From Gibbula magus (taxonomy: Eukaryota; Mollusca; Gastropoda; Trochida; Trochidae), in NCBI GenBank assembly GCA_936450465.1, contig OW388296.1:39336023-39400022 (forward strand): a stretch of DNA of 64,000 nucleotides. Reading direction: 5' to 3'. Positions within the stretch are counted from its first letter, which is position 1. Each line of letters opens with the position of its first letter. Positions 36,301 through 48,300 of the stretch are shown here, one piece after another. The notes under the pieces are model-generated. The model ran no database searches and was not told the origin of the DNA. It worked only from the letters and a program-made list of their open reading frames with translations. Both the position numbers and the translations under genes were made by a program.

Positions 36301-39300
36301 AGCTTTACACAGTGTATACAGCGATGTGGGGGAAGTGCTAGAAGTGATGTTTTGTGTGTTGTAGAAGTACGGAGGTAGCTTCACACAGTGTATACAGCGA
36401 TGTGGGGGGAAGTGCTAGAAGTGTTGTTTTGTGTGTTGTAGAAGTACGGAGGTAGCTTTACACAGTGTATACAGCGATGTGGGGGAAGTGCTAGAAGTGA
36501 TGTTTTGTGTGATGTAGAAGTACGGAGGTTGCTTCACACAGTGTATACAGCGATGTGGGGGAAGTGCTAGAAGTGATGTTTTGTGTGTTGTAGAAGTACG
36601 GAGGTAGCTTCACACAGTGTATACAGCGATGTGGGGGAAGTGCTAGAAGTGATGTTTTGTGTGTTGTAGAAGTACGGAGGTATCTTCACACAGTGTATAC
36701 AGCGATGTGGGGGAAGTGCTAGAAGTGATGTTTTGTGTGTTGTAGAAGTACGGAGGTAGCTTCACACAGTGTATACAGCGATGTGGGGGAAGTGCTAGAA
36801 GTGATGTTTTGTGTGTTGTAGAAGTACGGAGGTATCTTCACACAGTGTATACAGCGATGTGGGGGAAGTGCTAGAAGTGATGTTTTGTGTGTTGTAGAAG
36901 TACGGAGGTATCTTCACACAGTGTATACAGCGATGTGGGGGAAGTGCTAGAAGTGATGTTTTGTGTGTTGTAGAAGTACGGAGGTAGCTTCACACAGTGT
37001 AAACAGCGATGTGGGGGAAGTGCTAGAAGTGATGTTTTGTGTGTTGTAGAAGTACGGAGGTATCTTCACACAGTGTATACAGCGATGTGGGGGAAGTGCT
37101 AGAAGTGATGTTTTGTGTGTTGTAGAAGTACGGAGGTAGCTTCACACAGTGTATACAGCGATGTGGGGGAAGTGCTAGAAGTGATGTTTTGTGTGTTGTA
37201 GAAGTACGGAGGTAGCTTCACACAGTGTATACAGCGATGTGGGGGAAGTGCTAGAAGTGATGTTTTGTGTGTTGTAGAAGTACGGAGGTAGCTTTACACA
37301 GTGTATACAGCGATGTGGGGGAAGTGCTAGAAGTGATGTTTTGTGTGTTGTAGAAGTACGGAGGTAGCTTTACACAGTGTATACAGCGATGTGGGGGAAG
37401 TGCTAGAAGTGATGTGTTGTGTGTTGTAGAAGTACGGAGGTAGCTTTACACAGTGTATACAGCGATGTGGGGGAAGTGCTAGAAGTGATGTTTTGTGTGT
37501 TGTAGAAGTACGGAGGTAACTTCACACAGTGTATACAGCGATGTGGGGGAAGTGCTAGAAGTGATGTGTTGTGTGTTGTAGAAGTACGGAGGTAGCTTTA
37601 CACAGTGTATACAGCGATGTGGGGGAAGTGCTAGAAGTGATGTTTTGTGTGTTGTAGAAGTACGGAGGTAGCTTTACACAGTGTATACAGCGATGTGGGG
37701 GAAGTGCTAGAAGTGATGTGTTGTGTGTTGTAGAAGTACGGAGGTAGCTTTACACAGTGTATACAGCGATGTGGGGGAAGTGCTAGAAGTGATGTGTTGT
37801 GTGTTGTAGAAGTACGGAGGTAGCTTTACACAGTGTATACAGCGATGTGGGGGAAGTGCTAGAAGTGATGTGTTGTGTGTTGTAGAAGTACGGAGGTAGC
37901 TTTACACAGTGTATACAGCGATGTGGGGGAAGTGCTAGAAGTGATGTTTTGTGTGTTGTAGAAGTACGGAGGTAGCTTCACACAGTGTATACAGCGATGT
38001 GGGGGAAGTGCTAGAAGTGATGTGTTGCGTGTTGTAGAAGTACGGAGGTAGCTTTACACAGTGTATACAGCGATGTGGGGGAAGTGCTAGAAGTGATGTT
38101 TTGTGTGTTGTAGAAGTACGGAGGTAGCTTCACACAGTGTATACAGCGATGTGGGGGAAGTGCTAGAAGTGATGTTTTGTGTGTTGTAGAAGTACGGAGG
38201 TAGCTTCACACAGTGTATACAGCGATGTGGGGGAAGTGCTAGAAGTGATGTTTTGTGTGTTGTAGAAGTACGGAGGTATCTTCACACAGTGTATACAGCG
38301 ATGTGGGGGAAGTGCTAGAAGTGATGTTTTGTGTGTTGTAGAAGTACGGAGGTAGCTTTACACAGTGTATACAGCGATGTGGGGGAAGTGCTAGAAGTGA
38401 TGTTTTGTGTGTTGTAGAAGTACGGAGGTATCTTCACACAGTGTATACAGCGATGTGGGGGAAGTGCTAGAAGTGATGTTTTGTGTGTTGTAGAAGTACG
38501 GAGGTATCTTCACACAGTGTATACAGCGATGTGGGGGAAGTGCTAGAAGTGATGTTTTGTGTGTTGTAGAAGTACGGAGGTAGCTTCACACAGTGTAAAC
38601 AGCGATGTGGGGGAAGTGCTAGAAGTGATGTTTTGTGTGTTGTAGAAGTACGGAGGTATCTTCACACAGTGTATACAGCGATGTGGGGGAAGTGCTAGAA
38701 GTGATGTTTTGTGTGTTGTAGAAGTACGGAGGTAGCTTCACACAGTGTATACAGCGATGTGGGGGAAGTGCTAGAAGTGATGTTTTGTGTGTTGTAGAAG
38801 TACGGAGGTAGCTTCACACAGTGTATACAGCGATGTGGGGGAAGTGCTAGAAGTGATGTTTTGTGTGTTGTAGAAGTACGGAGGTAGCTTTACACAGTGT
38901 ATACAGCGATGTGGGGGAAGTGCTAGAAGTGATGTTTTGTGTGTTGTAGAAGTACGGAGGTAGCTTTACACAGTGTATACAGCGATGTGGGGGAAGTGCT
39001 AGAAGTGATGTGTTGTGTGTTGTAGAAGTACGGAGGTAGCTTTACACAGTGTATACAGCGATGTGGGGGAAGTGCTAGAAGTGATGTTTTGTGTGTTGTA
39101 GAAGTACGGAGGTAACTTCACACAGTGTATACAGCGATGTGGGGGAAGTGCTAGAAGTGATGTGTTGTGTGTTGTAGAAGTACGGAGGTAGCTTTACACA
39201 GTGTATACAGCGATGTGGGGGAAGTGCTAGAAGTGATGTTTTGTGTGTTGTAGAAGTACGGAGGTAGCTTTACACAGTGTATACAGCGATGTGGGGGAAG

Positions 39301-42300
39301 TGCTAGAAGTGATGTGTTGTGTGTTGTAGAAGTACGGAGGTAGCTTTACACAGTGTATACAGCGATGTGGGGGAAGTGCTAGAAGTGATGTGTTGTGTGT
39401 TGTAGAAGTACGGAGGTAGCTTTACACAGTGTATACAGCGATGTGGGGGAAGTGCTAGAAGTGATGTGTTGTGTGTTGTAGAAGTACGGAGGTAGCTTTA
39501 CACAGTGTATACAGCGATGTGGGGGAAGTGCTAGAAGTGATGTGTTGTATGTTGTAGAAGTACGGAGGTAGCTTTACACAGTGTATACAGCGATGTGGGG
39601 GAAGTGCTAGAAGTGATGTGTTGTGTGTTGTAGAAGTACGGAGGTAGCTTTACACAGTGTATACAGCGATGTGGGGGAAGTGCTAGAAGTGATGTGTTGT
39701 GTGTTGTAGAAGTACGGAGGTAGCTTTACACAGTGTATACAGCGATGTGGGGGAAGTGCTAGAAGTGATGTGTTGTGTGTTGTAGAAGTACGGAGGTAGC
39801 TTTACACAGTGTATACAGCGATGTGGGGGAAGTGCTAGAAGTGATGTGTTGTGTGTTGTAGAAGTACGGAGGTAGCTTTACACAGTGTATACAGCGATGT
39901 GGGGGAAGTGCTAGAAGTGATGTGTTGTGTGTTGTAGAAGTACGGAGGTAGCTTTACACAGTGTATACAGCGATGTGGGGGAAGTGCTAGAAGTGATGTT
40001 TTGTGTGTTGTAGAAGTACGGAGGTAGCTTCACACAGTGTATACAGCGATGTGGGGGAAGTGCTAGAAGTGATGTGTTGTGTGTTGTAGAAGTACGGAGG
40101 TAGCTTTACACAGTGTATACAGCGATGTGGGGGAAGTGCTAGAAGTGATGTGTTGTGTGTTGTAGAAGTACGGAGGTAGCTTCACACAGTGTATACAGCA
40201 TTGTGGGGGAAGTGCTAGAAGTGATGTGTTGTGTGTTGTAGAAGTACGGAGGTAGCTTCACACAGTGTATACAGCATTGTGGGGGAAGTGCTAGAAGTGA
40301 TGTGTTGTGTGTTGTAGAAGTACGGAGGTAGCTTCACACAGTGTATACAGCGATGTGGGGGAAGTGCTAGAAGTGATGTGTTGTGTGTTGTAGAAGTACG
40401 GAGGTAGCTTTACACAGTGTATACAGCGATGTGGGGGAAGTGCTAGAAGTGATGTGTTGTGTGTTGTAGAAGTACGGAGGTAGCTTCACACAGTGTATAC
40501 AGCGATGTGGGGGAAGTGCTAGAAGTGATGTGTTGTGTGTTGTAGAAGTACGGAGGTAGCTTCACACAGTGTATACAGCGATGTGGGGGAAGTGCTAGAA
40601 GTGATGTTTTGTGTGTTGTAGAAGTACGGAGGTAGCTTCACACAGTGTATACAGCGATGTGGGGGAAGTGCTAGAAGTGATGTGTTGTGTGTTGTAGAAG
40701 TACGGAGGTAGCTTCACACAGTGTATACAGCGATGTGGGGGAAGTGCTAGAAGTGATGTTTTGTGTGTTGTAGAAGTACGGAGGTAGCTTCACACAGTGT
40801 ATACAGCGATGTGGGGGAAGTGCTAGAAGTGATGTTTTGTGTGTTGTAGAAGTACGGAGGTAGCTTCACACAGTGTATACAGCGATGTGGGGGAAGTGCT
40901 AGAAGTGATGTGTTGTGTGTTGTAGAAGTACGGAGGTAACTTCACACAGTGTATACAGCGATGTGGGGGAAGTGCTAGAAGTGATGTTTTGTGTGTTGTA
41001 GAAGTACGGAGGTAACTTCACACAGTGTATACAGCGATGTGGGGGAAGTGCTAGAAGTGATGTGTTGTGTGTTGTAGAAGTACGGAGGTAGCTTCACACA
41101 GTGTATACAGCGATGTGGGGGAAGTGCTAGAAGTGATGTTTTGTGTGTTGTAGAAGTACGGAGGTAGCTTCACACAGTGTATACAGCGATGTGGGGGAAG
41201 TGCTAGAAGTGATGTGTTGTGTGTTGTAGAAGTACGGAGGTATCTTCACACAGTGTATACAGCGATGTGGGGGAAGTGCTAGAAGTGATGTTTTGTGTGT
41301 TGTAGAAGTACGGAGGTAACTTCACACAGTGTATACAGCGATGTGGGGGAAGTGCTAGAAGTGATGTGTTGTGTGTTGTAGAAGTACGGAGGTAGCTTCA
41401 CACAGTGTATACAGCGATGTGGGGGAAGTGCTAGAAGTGATGTTTTGTGTGTTGTAGAAGTACGGAGGTAGCTTCACACAGTGTATACAGCGATGTGGGG
41501 GAAGTGCTAGAAGTGATGTGTTGTGTGTTGTAGAAGTACGGAGGTAACTTCACACAGTGTATACAGCGATGTGGGGGAAGTGCTAGAAGTGATGTTTTGT
41601 GTGTTGTAGAAGTACGGAGGTAACTTCACACAGTGTATACAGCGATGTGGGGGAAGTGCTAGAAGTGATGTGTTGTGTGTTGTAGAAGTACGGAGGTAGC
41701 TTCACACAGTGTATACAGCGATGTGGGGTAAGTGCTAGAAGTGATGTGTTGTGTGTTGTAGAAGTACGGAGGTAGCTTCACACAGTGTATACAGCGATGT
41801 GGGGGAAGTGCTAGAAGTGATGTGTTGTGTGTTGTAGAAGTACGGAGGTAGCTTCACACAGTGTATACAGCGATGTGGGGGAAGTGCTAGAAGTGATGTG
41901 TTGTGTGTTGTAGAAGTACGGAGGTAGCTTCACACAGTGTATACAGCGATGTGGGGGAAGTGCTAGAAGTGATGTGTTGTGTGTTGTAGAAGTACGGAGG
42001 TAGCTTCACACAGTGTATACAGCGATGTGGGGGAAGTGCTAGAAGTGATGTGTTGTGTGTTGTAGAAGTACGGAGGTAGCTTCACACAGTGTATACAGCG
42101 ATGTGGGGGAAGTGCTAGAAGTGATGTGTTGTGTGTTGTAGAAGTACGGAGGTAGCTTCACACAGTGTATACAGCGATGTGGGGGAAGTGCTAGAAGTGA
42201 TGTTTTGTGTGTTGTAGAAGTACGGAGGTATCTTCACACAGTGTATACAGCGATGTGGGGGAAGTGCTAGAAGTGATGTGTTGTGTGTTGTAGAAGTACG

Positions 42301-45300
42301 GAGGTAGCTTCACACAGTGTATACAGCGATGTGGGGGAAGTGCTAGAAGTGATGTGTTGTGTGTTGTAGAAGTACGGAGGTAGCTTCACACAGTGTATAC
42401 AGCGATGTGGGGGAAGTGCTAGAAGTGATGTGTTGTGTGTTGTAGAAGTACGGAGGTAACTTCACACAGTGTATACAGCGATGTGGGGGAAGTGCTAGAA
42501 GTGATGTGTTGTGTGTTGTAGAAGTACGGAGGTAGCTTCACACAGTGTATACAGCGATGTGGGGGAAGTGCTAGAAGTGATGTGTTGTGTGTTGTAGAAG
42601 TACGGAGGTAGCTTCACACAGTGTAAACAGCGATGTGGGGGAAGTGCTAGAAGTGATGTGTTGTGTGTTGTAGAAGTACGGAGGTAGCTTCACACAGTGT
42701 ATACAGCGATGTGGGGGAAGTGCTAGAAGTGATGTGTTGTGTGTTGTAGAAGTACGGAGGTAACTTCACACAGTGTATACAGCGATGTGGGGGAAGTGCT
42801 AGAAGTGATGTGTTGTGTGTTGTAGAAGTACGGAGGTAGCTTCACACAGTGTATACAGCGATGTGGGGGAAGTGCTAGAAGTGATGTGTTGTGTGTTGTA
42901 GAAGTACGGAGGTAGCTTCACACAGTGTATACAGCGATGTGGGGGAAGTGCTAGAAGTGATGTGTTGTGTGTTGTAGAAGTACGGAGGTAGCTTCACACA
43001 GTGTATACAGCGATGTGGGGGAAGTGCTAGAAGTGATGTTTTGTGTGTTGTAGAAGTACGGAGGTATCTTCACACAGTGTATACAGCGATGTGGGGGAAG
43101 TGCTAGAAGTGATGTGTTGTGTGTTGTAGAAGTACGGAGGTAGCTTCACACAGTGTATACAGCGATGTGGGGGAAGTGCTAGAAGTGATGTGTTGTGTGT
43201 TGTAGAAGTACGGAGGTAGCTTCACACAGTGTATACAGCGATGTGGGGGAAGTGCTAGAAGTGATGTGTTGTGTGTTGTAGAAGTACGGAGGTAGCTTCA
43301 CACAGTGTATACAGCGATGTGGGGGAAGTGCTAGAAGTGATGTGTTGTGTGTTGTAGAAGTACGGAGGTAACTTCACACAGTGTATACAGCGATGTGGGG
43401 GAAGTGCTAGAAGTGATGTGTTGTGTGTTGTAGAAGTACGGAGGTAACTTCACACAGTGTATACAGCGATGTGGGGGAAGTGCGAGGGCGCTGATGCAGC
43501 AGATAGTCACCGACTTCCCGTGTTTCCGAGATGAAGCAGACTATAATGGGAGGCGAGGTACACTTTGACACAACTACTCTCAAAGTCTTCTTATTAGGCA
43601 TGGCATGGCATGGTGTCCGGCGTCTATCTGTCTATCTGTTTGTCCGTCCGTCTGTAAACTTTTTGCATTTTCGACTTCTTCTCCGGAACCAGTGACTCTA
43701 GAGAGCTGAAATTTTATGTGCAGACTCTTTAACAGGGGGTATTTGATTGTACATGAAAACCGGATGTTGCATCCCTTTAACAACCAGTTTTCCACTGTAC
43801 AGTTTCCTAGAAGCATGTTCACGGTTAGTTTGAGTTATTTTCGTCTGTGAACAATTGAATTTTTTTAAGTTTGAGTTTTAAAGCTTTTCTTCACATATGA
43901 ATTGCTGATGAGCTACAGAGCCCATGGCTTTATTTTTATATTGATGTTATTAGATTGAACTTTCAACAAAGTAGTAGAAATGCTTGTCATTTTGCGAGTG
44001 TACAAATGTAATATTGTTATTTTTGGGAAGACATCTATTTACCTAAAAAAGTATAAGAATTTTTACTATTGCATATATTGTCGACCTAAGCATGTTACAT
44101 CAACAAAGAAGTGTTAATTCGCTGAAGTAGCCACATGTTATTTACATCATGTTCTAGTTAGATTAATACTATCCACGGCATTAACACTCCTATTTCTAAC
44201 AGGGATTTCTGTAATAAAAAGATGATTTGAAACAATAAAGAACGTACTGGTTTAGTGTTTTGTCTCTTTCTGACATTTGACCTGTATCCCTTTTGTTTGC
44301 ACATCTGTGTAATGCTGCAGTGTCGTTTTACAAGCGAGCTCAGATCCTAGTGGCGGATGTTTGGGGCTGCTGTGAGGGGAAGGGACTCGGTCAGTTCTCG
44401 GACATCCAGCATCTGACCATGTTCGCAGACTACAGGTAAACATCCCCACACTGTCATCTCACTCATCCATGGAGTAAAGGTACTGATGTTGCTGTACATA
44501 ATTCAGATGTAATGGTAAGGCTCTTCCAAGTCTGTCAGACAATGACTTGTTATATTCCTTCACGCAGCCGACATATGCTGTGACACCCCCCCCCCCCCTT
44601 TCAAAATTCCTGGATCCGCCACTGAATCTGATGTGCACACAAATCAAACATGAACTGAAATATCATCTTGAGATTTCTGGCCTTACAGCCTGGTTGACTG
44701 TGAAATGACAAGACAGCCTGCTTCAGTTAATTCTATCAGTTCGTCCACATGTAAACTTTTCTGGTTTTTTTCACATCTAAAAGTTTGAAATCTTGTGGAC
44801 GTTCTAGACCAATGAGGAAGTTAAGTTCTAGATTTGATGGTACTTTCTAAGCAAAGAGCATCTGTCGAACAAGACCTGATGAGTCAATGGCTTTATTTTT
44901 TTACAGAGTTCCTCAGGTTCTTGTCTTTTTTGGTGTCATGAAATATACAGAGAAACTCCTCGAATTCTTAAGAAAAGGTGAGTTATAAGCAGCCCCTACT
45001 CAGCCAAGGTATCAGTTTATGTGCAGTTTCCGCCGGCGGCGCATTTTGTATTTGGTCACAGGGATCATGAACTTAAAAGCCTTTTTCATCATCTTCTCCA
45101 GTTAAAAAGCTTTAAAAAGCTGAAATATTTTGTATAGACTTCTTGGCCAGTGGGGATACTAGATTGTAGATTTGGTGACCCTGTGACCCCAAAAATGGGT
45201 TACAGAGGTCATGACCTTGAAAACTATTGTCATCATCTTCTCCAGTACTAAAAGCTCTTGAAGGCAGAAATGTTCACAGACTCCTTGGCCAAAGGGGATT

Positions 45301-48300
45301 CTAAATTTTAGATTTGGTCACCCCTTTACCCCAAATATGAGTTACAGGGGTCATAACCTTAAAACCTATTTTCATCTTCTTCTCAAGTATGAAAAGCACT
45401 AAAAAGCTGAAATCTTGTGTACAAATACCTTTGCCAACAGGGAATCTAAACCGTAGATTTTGTGCCATTTTGACTCCAAATGTAGGTCACAGGAGTCATG
45501 ACCTACAACCTATTTTCATCTTCTCCAGTACCAAAAGGTCTAGAAAGCTGAAATGTTGTGTACAGACTCCTTGGCCAATGGGGACTCTGAACCATAGATT
45601 TGGCGACCCTGTGACCTCAAATGTGAGTCATAGGGGTCATGACCTAAAACCTATCTTCTTGTTAACAATGTATTACTTGAGATTGCTTAGATCTTCAATC
45701 TTAGATAAATAAATCCCTGAAGTCCTGATGAGCTACAGAGCCCATGGCTCTATTTTGTTGTCAAGTCGTGTTGGTGTCATGCACTGACAATGGACAGTTT
45801 TAAAGGTTTGTGATTGCTGTGAATTGTGCTTTATCTGAACTATTTGTAATAGTCTACAACATCAATCACTATCAAGCAAAATAGCTACTACTTAAAATGA
45901 CCGAAAAACACTAGAATGGTGAAAACTTCACCAGCAGTTATAATTGCATAAAAACATAATTCTCTTATTCTGACTTAAAAAGTTGTTAAACAATTCACTC
46001 ATTAAAGTATTCAATCTGAGATAGTAAATCATGCAATTCCTATTGAGCTACAGAGCCAATGGCTCCAATTTTGTCAGTGCTTAATGAGTTCAAATGTAAA
46101 ATGTCATTTTCAATGGCAGATACGTGTATGAAATCTGGTGACCGCCTTGAGGTAGAAATCCGAGGATGCAGTATCTGGGCCGTAGAGGTAAAGAGATTCT
46201 CATTTATATGTCCATGTGTTTCAGCTCATCAGCTGGCGCGTCTACGTTGCAGCTGGTGTGTGTGTGTTGTTATTGCAGAATGTGTTTATGTTGCAGCTGG
46301 TGTGTGTGTGTTGTTATTGCAGAATGTGTTTATGTTGCAGCTGGTGTGTGTGTGTTGTTATTGCAGAATGTGTATATGTTGCAGCTGGTGTGTGTGTGTT
46401 GTTATTGCAGAATGTGTTTATGTTGCAGCTAGTGTGTGTGTGTGTGTTGTTATTGCAGAATGTGTATATGTTGCAGCTGGTGTGTGTGTGTTGTTATTGC
46501 AGAATATGTATATGTTGCAGCTGGTGTGTGTGTGTTGTTATTGCAGAATGTTTATATGTTGCAGCTGGTGTGTGTGTGTTGTTATTGCAGAATGTGTATA
46601 TGTTGCAGCTGGTGTGTGTGTGTTGTTATTACAGAATATGTATATGTTGCAGCTGGTGTGTGTGTGTGTTGTTATTGCAGAATGTGTATATGTTGCAGCT
46701 GGTGTATATGTATACACAGCCTCTTCAGGCCATACATAACGGATAATTATCCATTATGTATGGCCTGAAGAGGCTGTGTAGCTGAAAGCGCTCGCCATTT
46801 AAATGGATGATTTCTACTTCTAAATCCATTATTGCGTGGAGACATTAGTCTCCACGCTATATATATTGGCAACTTAAAACTTCCGTCTATGGGGGCTTCA
46901 TTATGTAGTGCGCATGGCAAACTATTTCTAGCTGTTCCGTTTCTATGGAAGCTACGGCTGATAAGCTTGACCTAGATATTTAGTCCATCCCACACAAGAT
47001 TGTGCGAGCTGCTAGTGGGAAAACATAGGCCATGCATTCCCATACATTTACTGGGCTGATCAAATTTGGTCAAAACAACGCGACATCTTTTAATTATTTG
47101 ATGCCCTTGCGTCCCTGGGTATCAGTGACTACAGGCGCCAGACCCTAAATATATATATGCATACCTACCTATCTATAAAACATATAAGCTGCTATATATG
47201 TAGGTAGGTATATGTACATGTACATGTATATTTACGGTCTGGTGCCTATGTCAACAAGATACAGTAAAACAGTTTGTGAATGTGTCCTTCAGCATGGAGC
47301 AATTTGTTGTGAACTTTTCGTACAGCAGATGAAAATTTATCTTCAGTTATTCAATAACATGGGGTGCCAAACGGTACATTAATCGCTATTTAGAGCACAG
47401 TCAAATGCTTTCGTCCAATCATATAAGTGTATTGTGGTCACGTGGAGTACATTTATATCCCGATAGATTTACGGTTGTCTCCGCCAGGTTGCGTTCGGGT
47501 ATCATGCTCATAAACTGGTTCACGGACTTTCATAAAAACAACACACAATGTCAACTGATTGTTTTATTCTTGGAGATAACACACAATTAAACACGTATTA
47601 CATTGACAAATCACCTGCTGTGTTCCCTTTCCTAAAGGAAATAGTCGCTTCCGTTGATGGGGGGTCTTCTATATTAAAGAGCTTGATATTCCTAAAAGAA
47701 GAAAAAAAACATGTAAATAAAGCAAGTAATGTGAGGTCGATTGGGATTTTTCAAGTGTATTTAATTTATATCACGAGTAAGTGAAACAATGACAAGCATC
47801 AAACCATGTTACCAATGTTTTATAAATTTTCAACCACGATATAAAAAATAATATCAAAAGTTATATAGAACGACATAAAAATAAGAAATAAGAAAAAGTG
47901 ATATAAATTTACCTTCTTGGAGTGTTAGAGGATGTAGACTGCATTGTCGTCTCACTGAAACTCCTGTATCGTCACACAGTGTCCGAGCGATGTCCAGTAC
48001 GACGTTACATTCTTTCCTACAGACAGTTCGAGTTCCTTTGCTGCAGTAACCTGAAATAATTTATATGCAATATAGACGGGATGCACACTAGCATATGCAA
48101 CAATAGATATAACAACTCGCATATTGATAAAAACAGCTCAACAAACAACTTAACATGTTGGTAAAAAAATTAATATACAAAAAAACACTAACTGTTATTA
48201 AATAAACCAATTTAATGAAAATTAGTTTGATTTTTAAAATTACAGAGTTTAAAAAGTAAGGAGTAAAAAAGTAAAGTTACCTTTCCTGAATGAATAGTGT

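Noticed and set aside
30938..43483. CRISPR array or satellite/centromere
   Set aside because: There are no spacers between units, the genome is eukaryotic, and the unit is demonstrably intron end plus exon start of QNG1.
46059..46746. A 226-codon frame running from QNG1 exon 7 into Cys/Val-rich repeats
   Set aside because: A splice donor (gtaaag) follows exon 7 and homologues continue with exon 8. The repeat part is the acceptor-derived array.
47935..48049. Exon-like minus-strand block with CRKEC-type cysteines
   Set aside because: Has plausible splice borders but no recognised family and no companion exon; kept only as a note.
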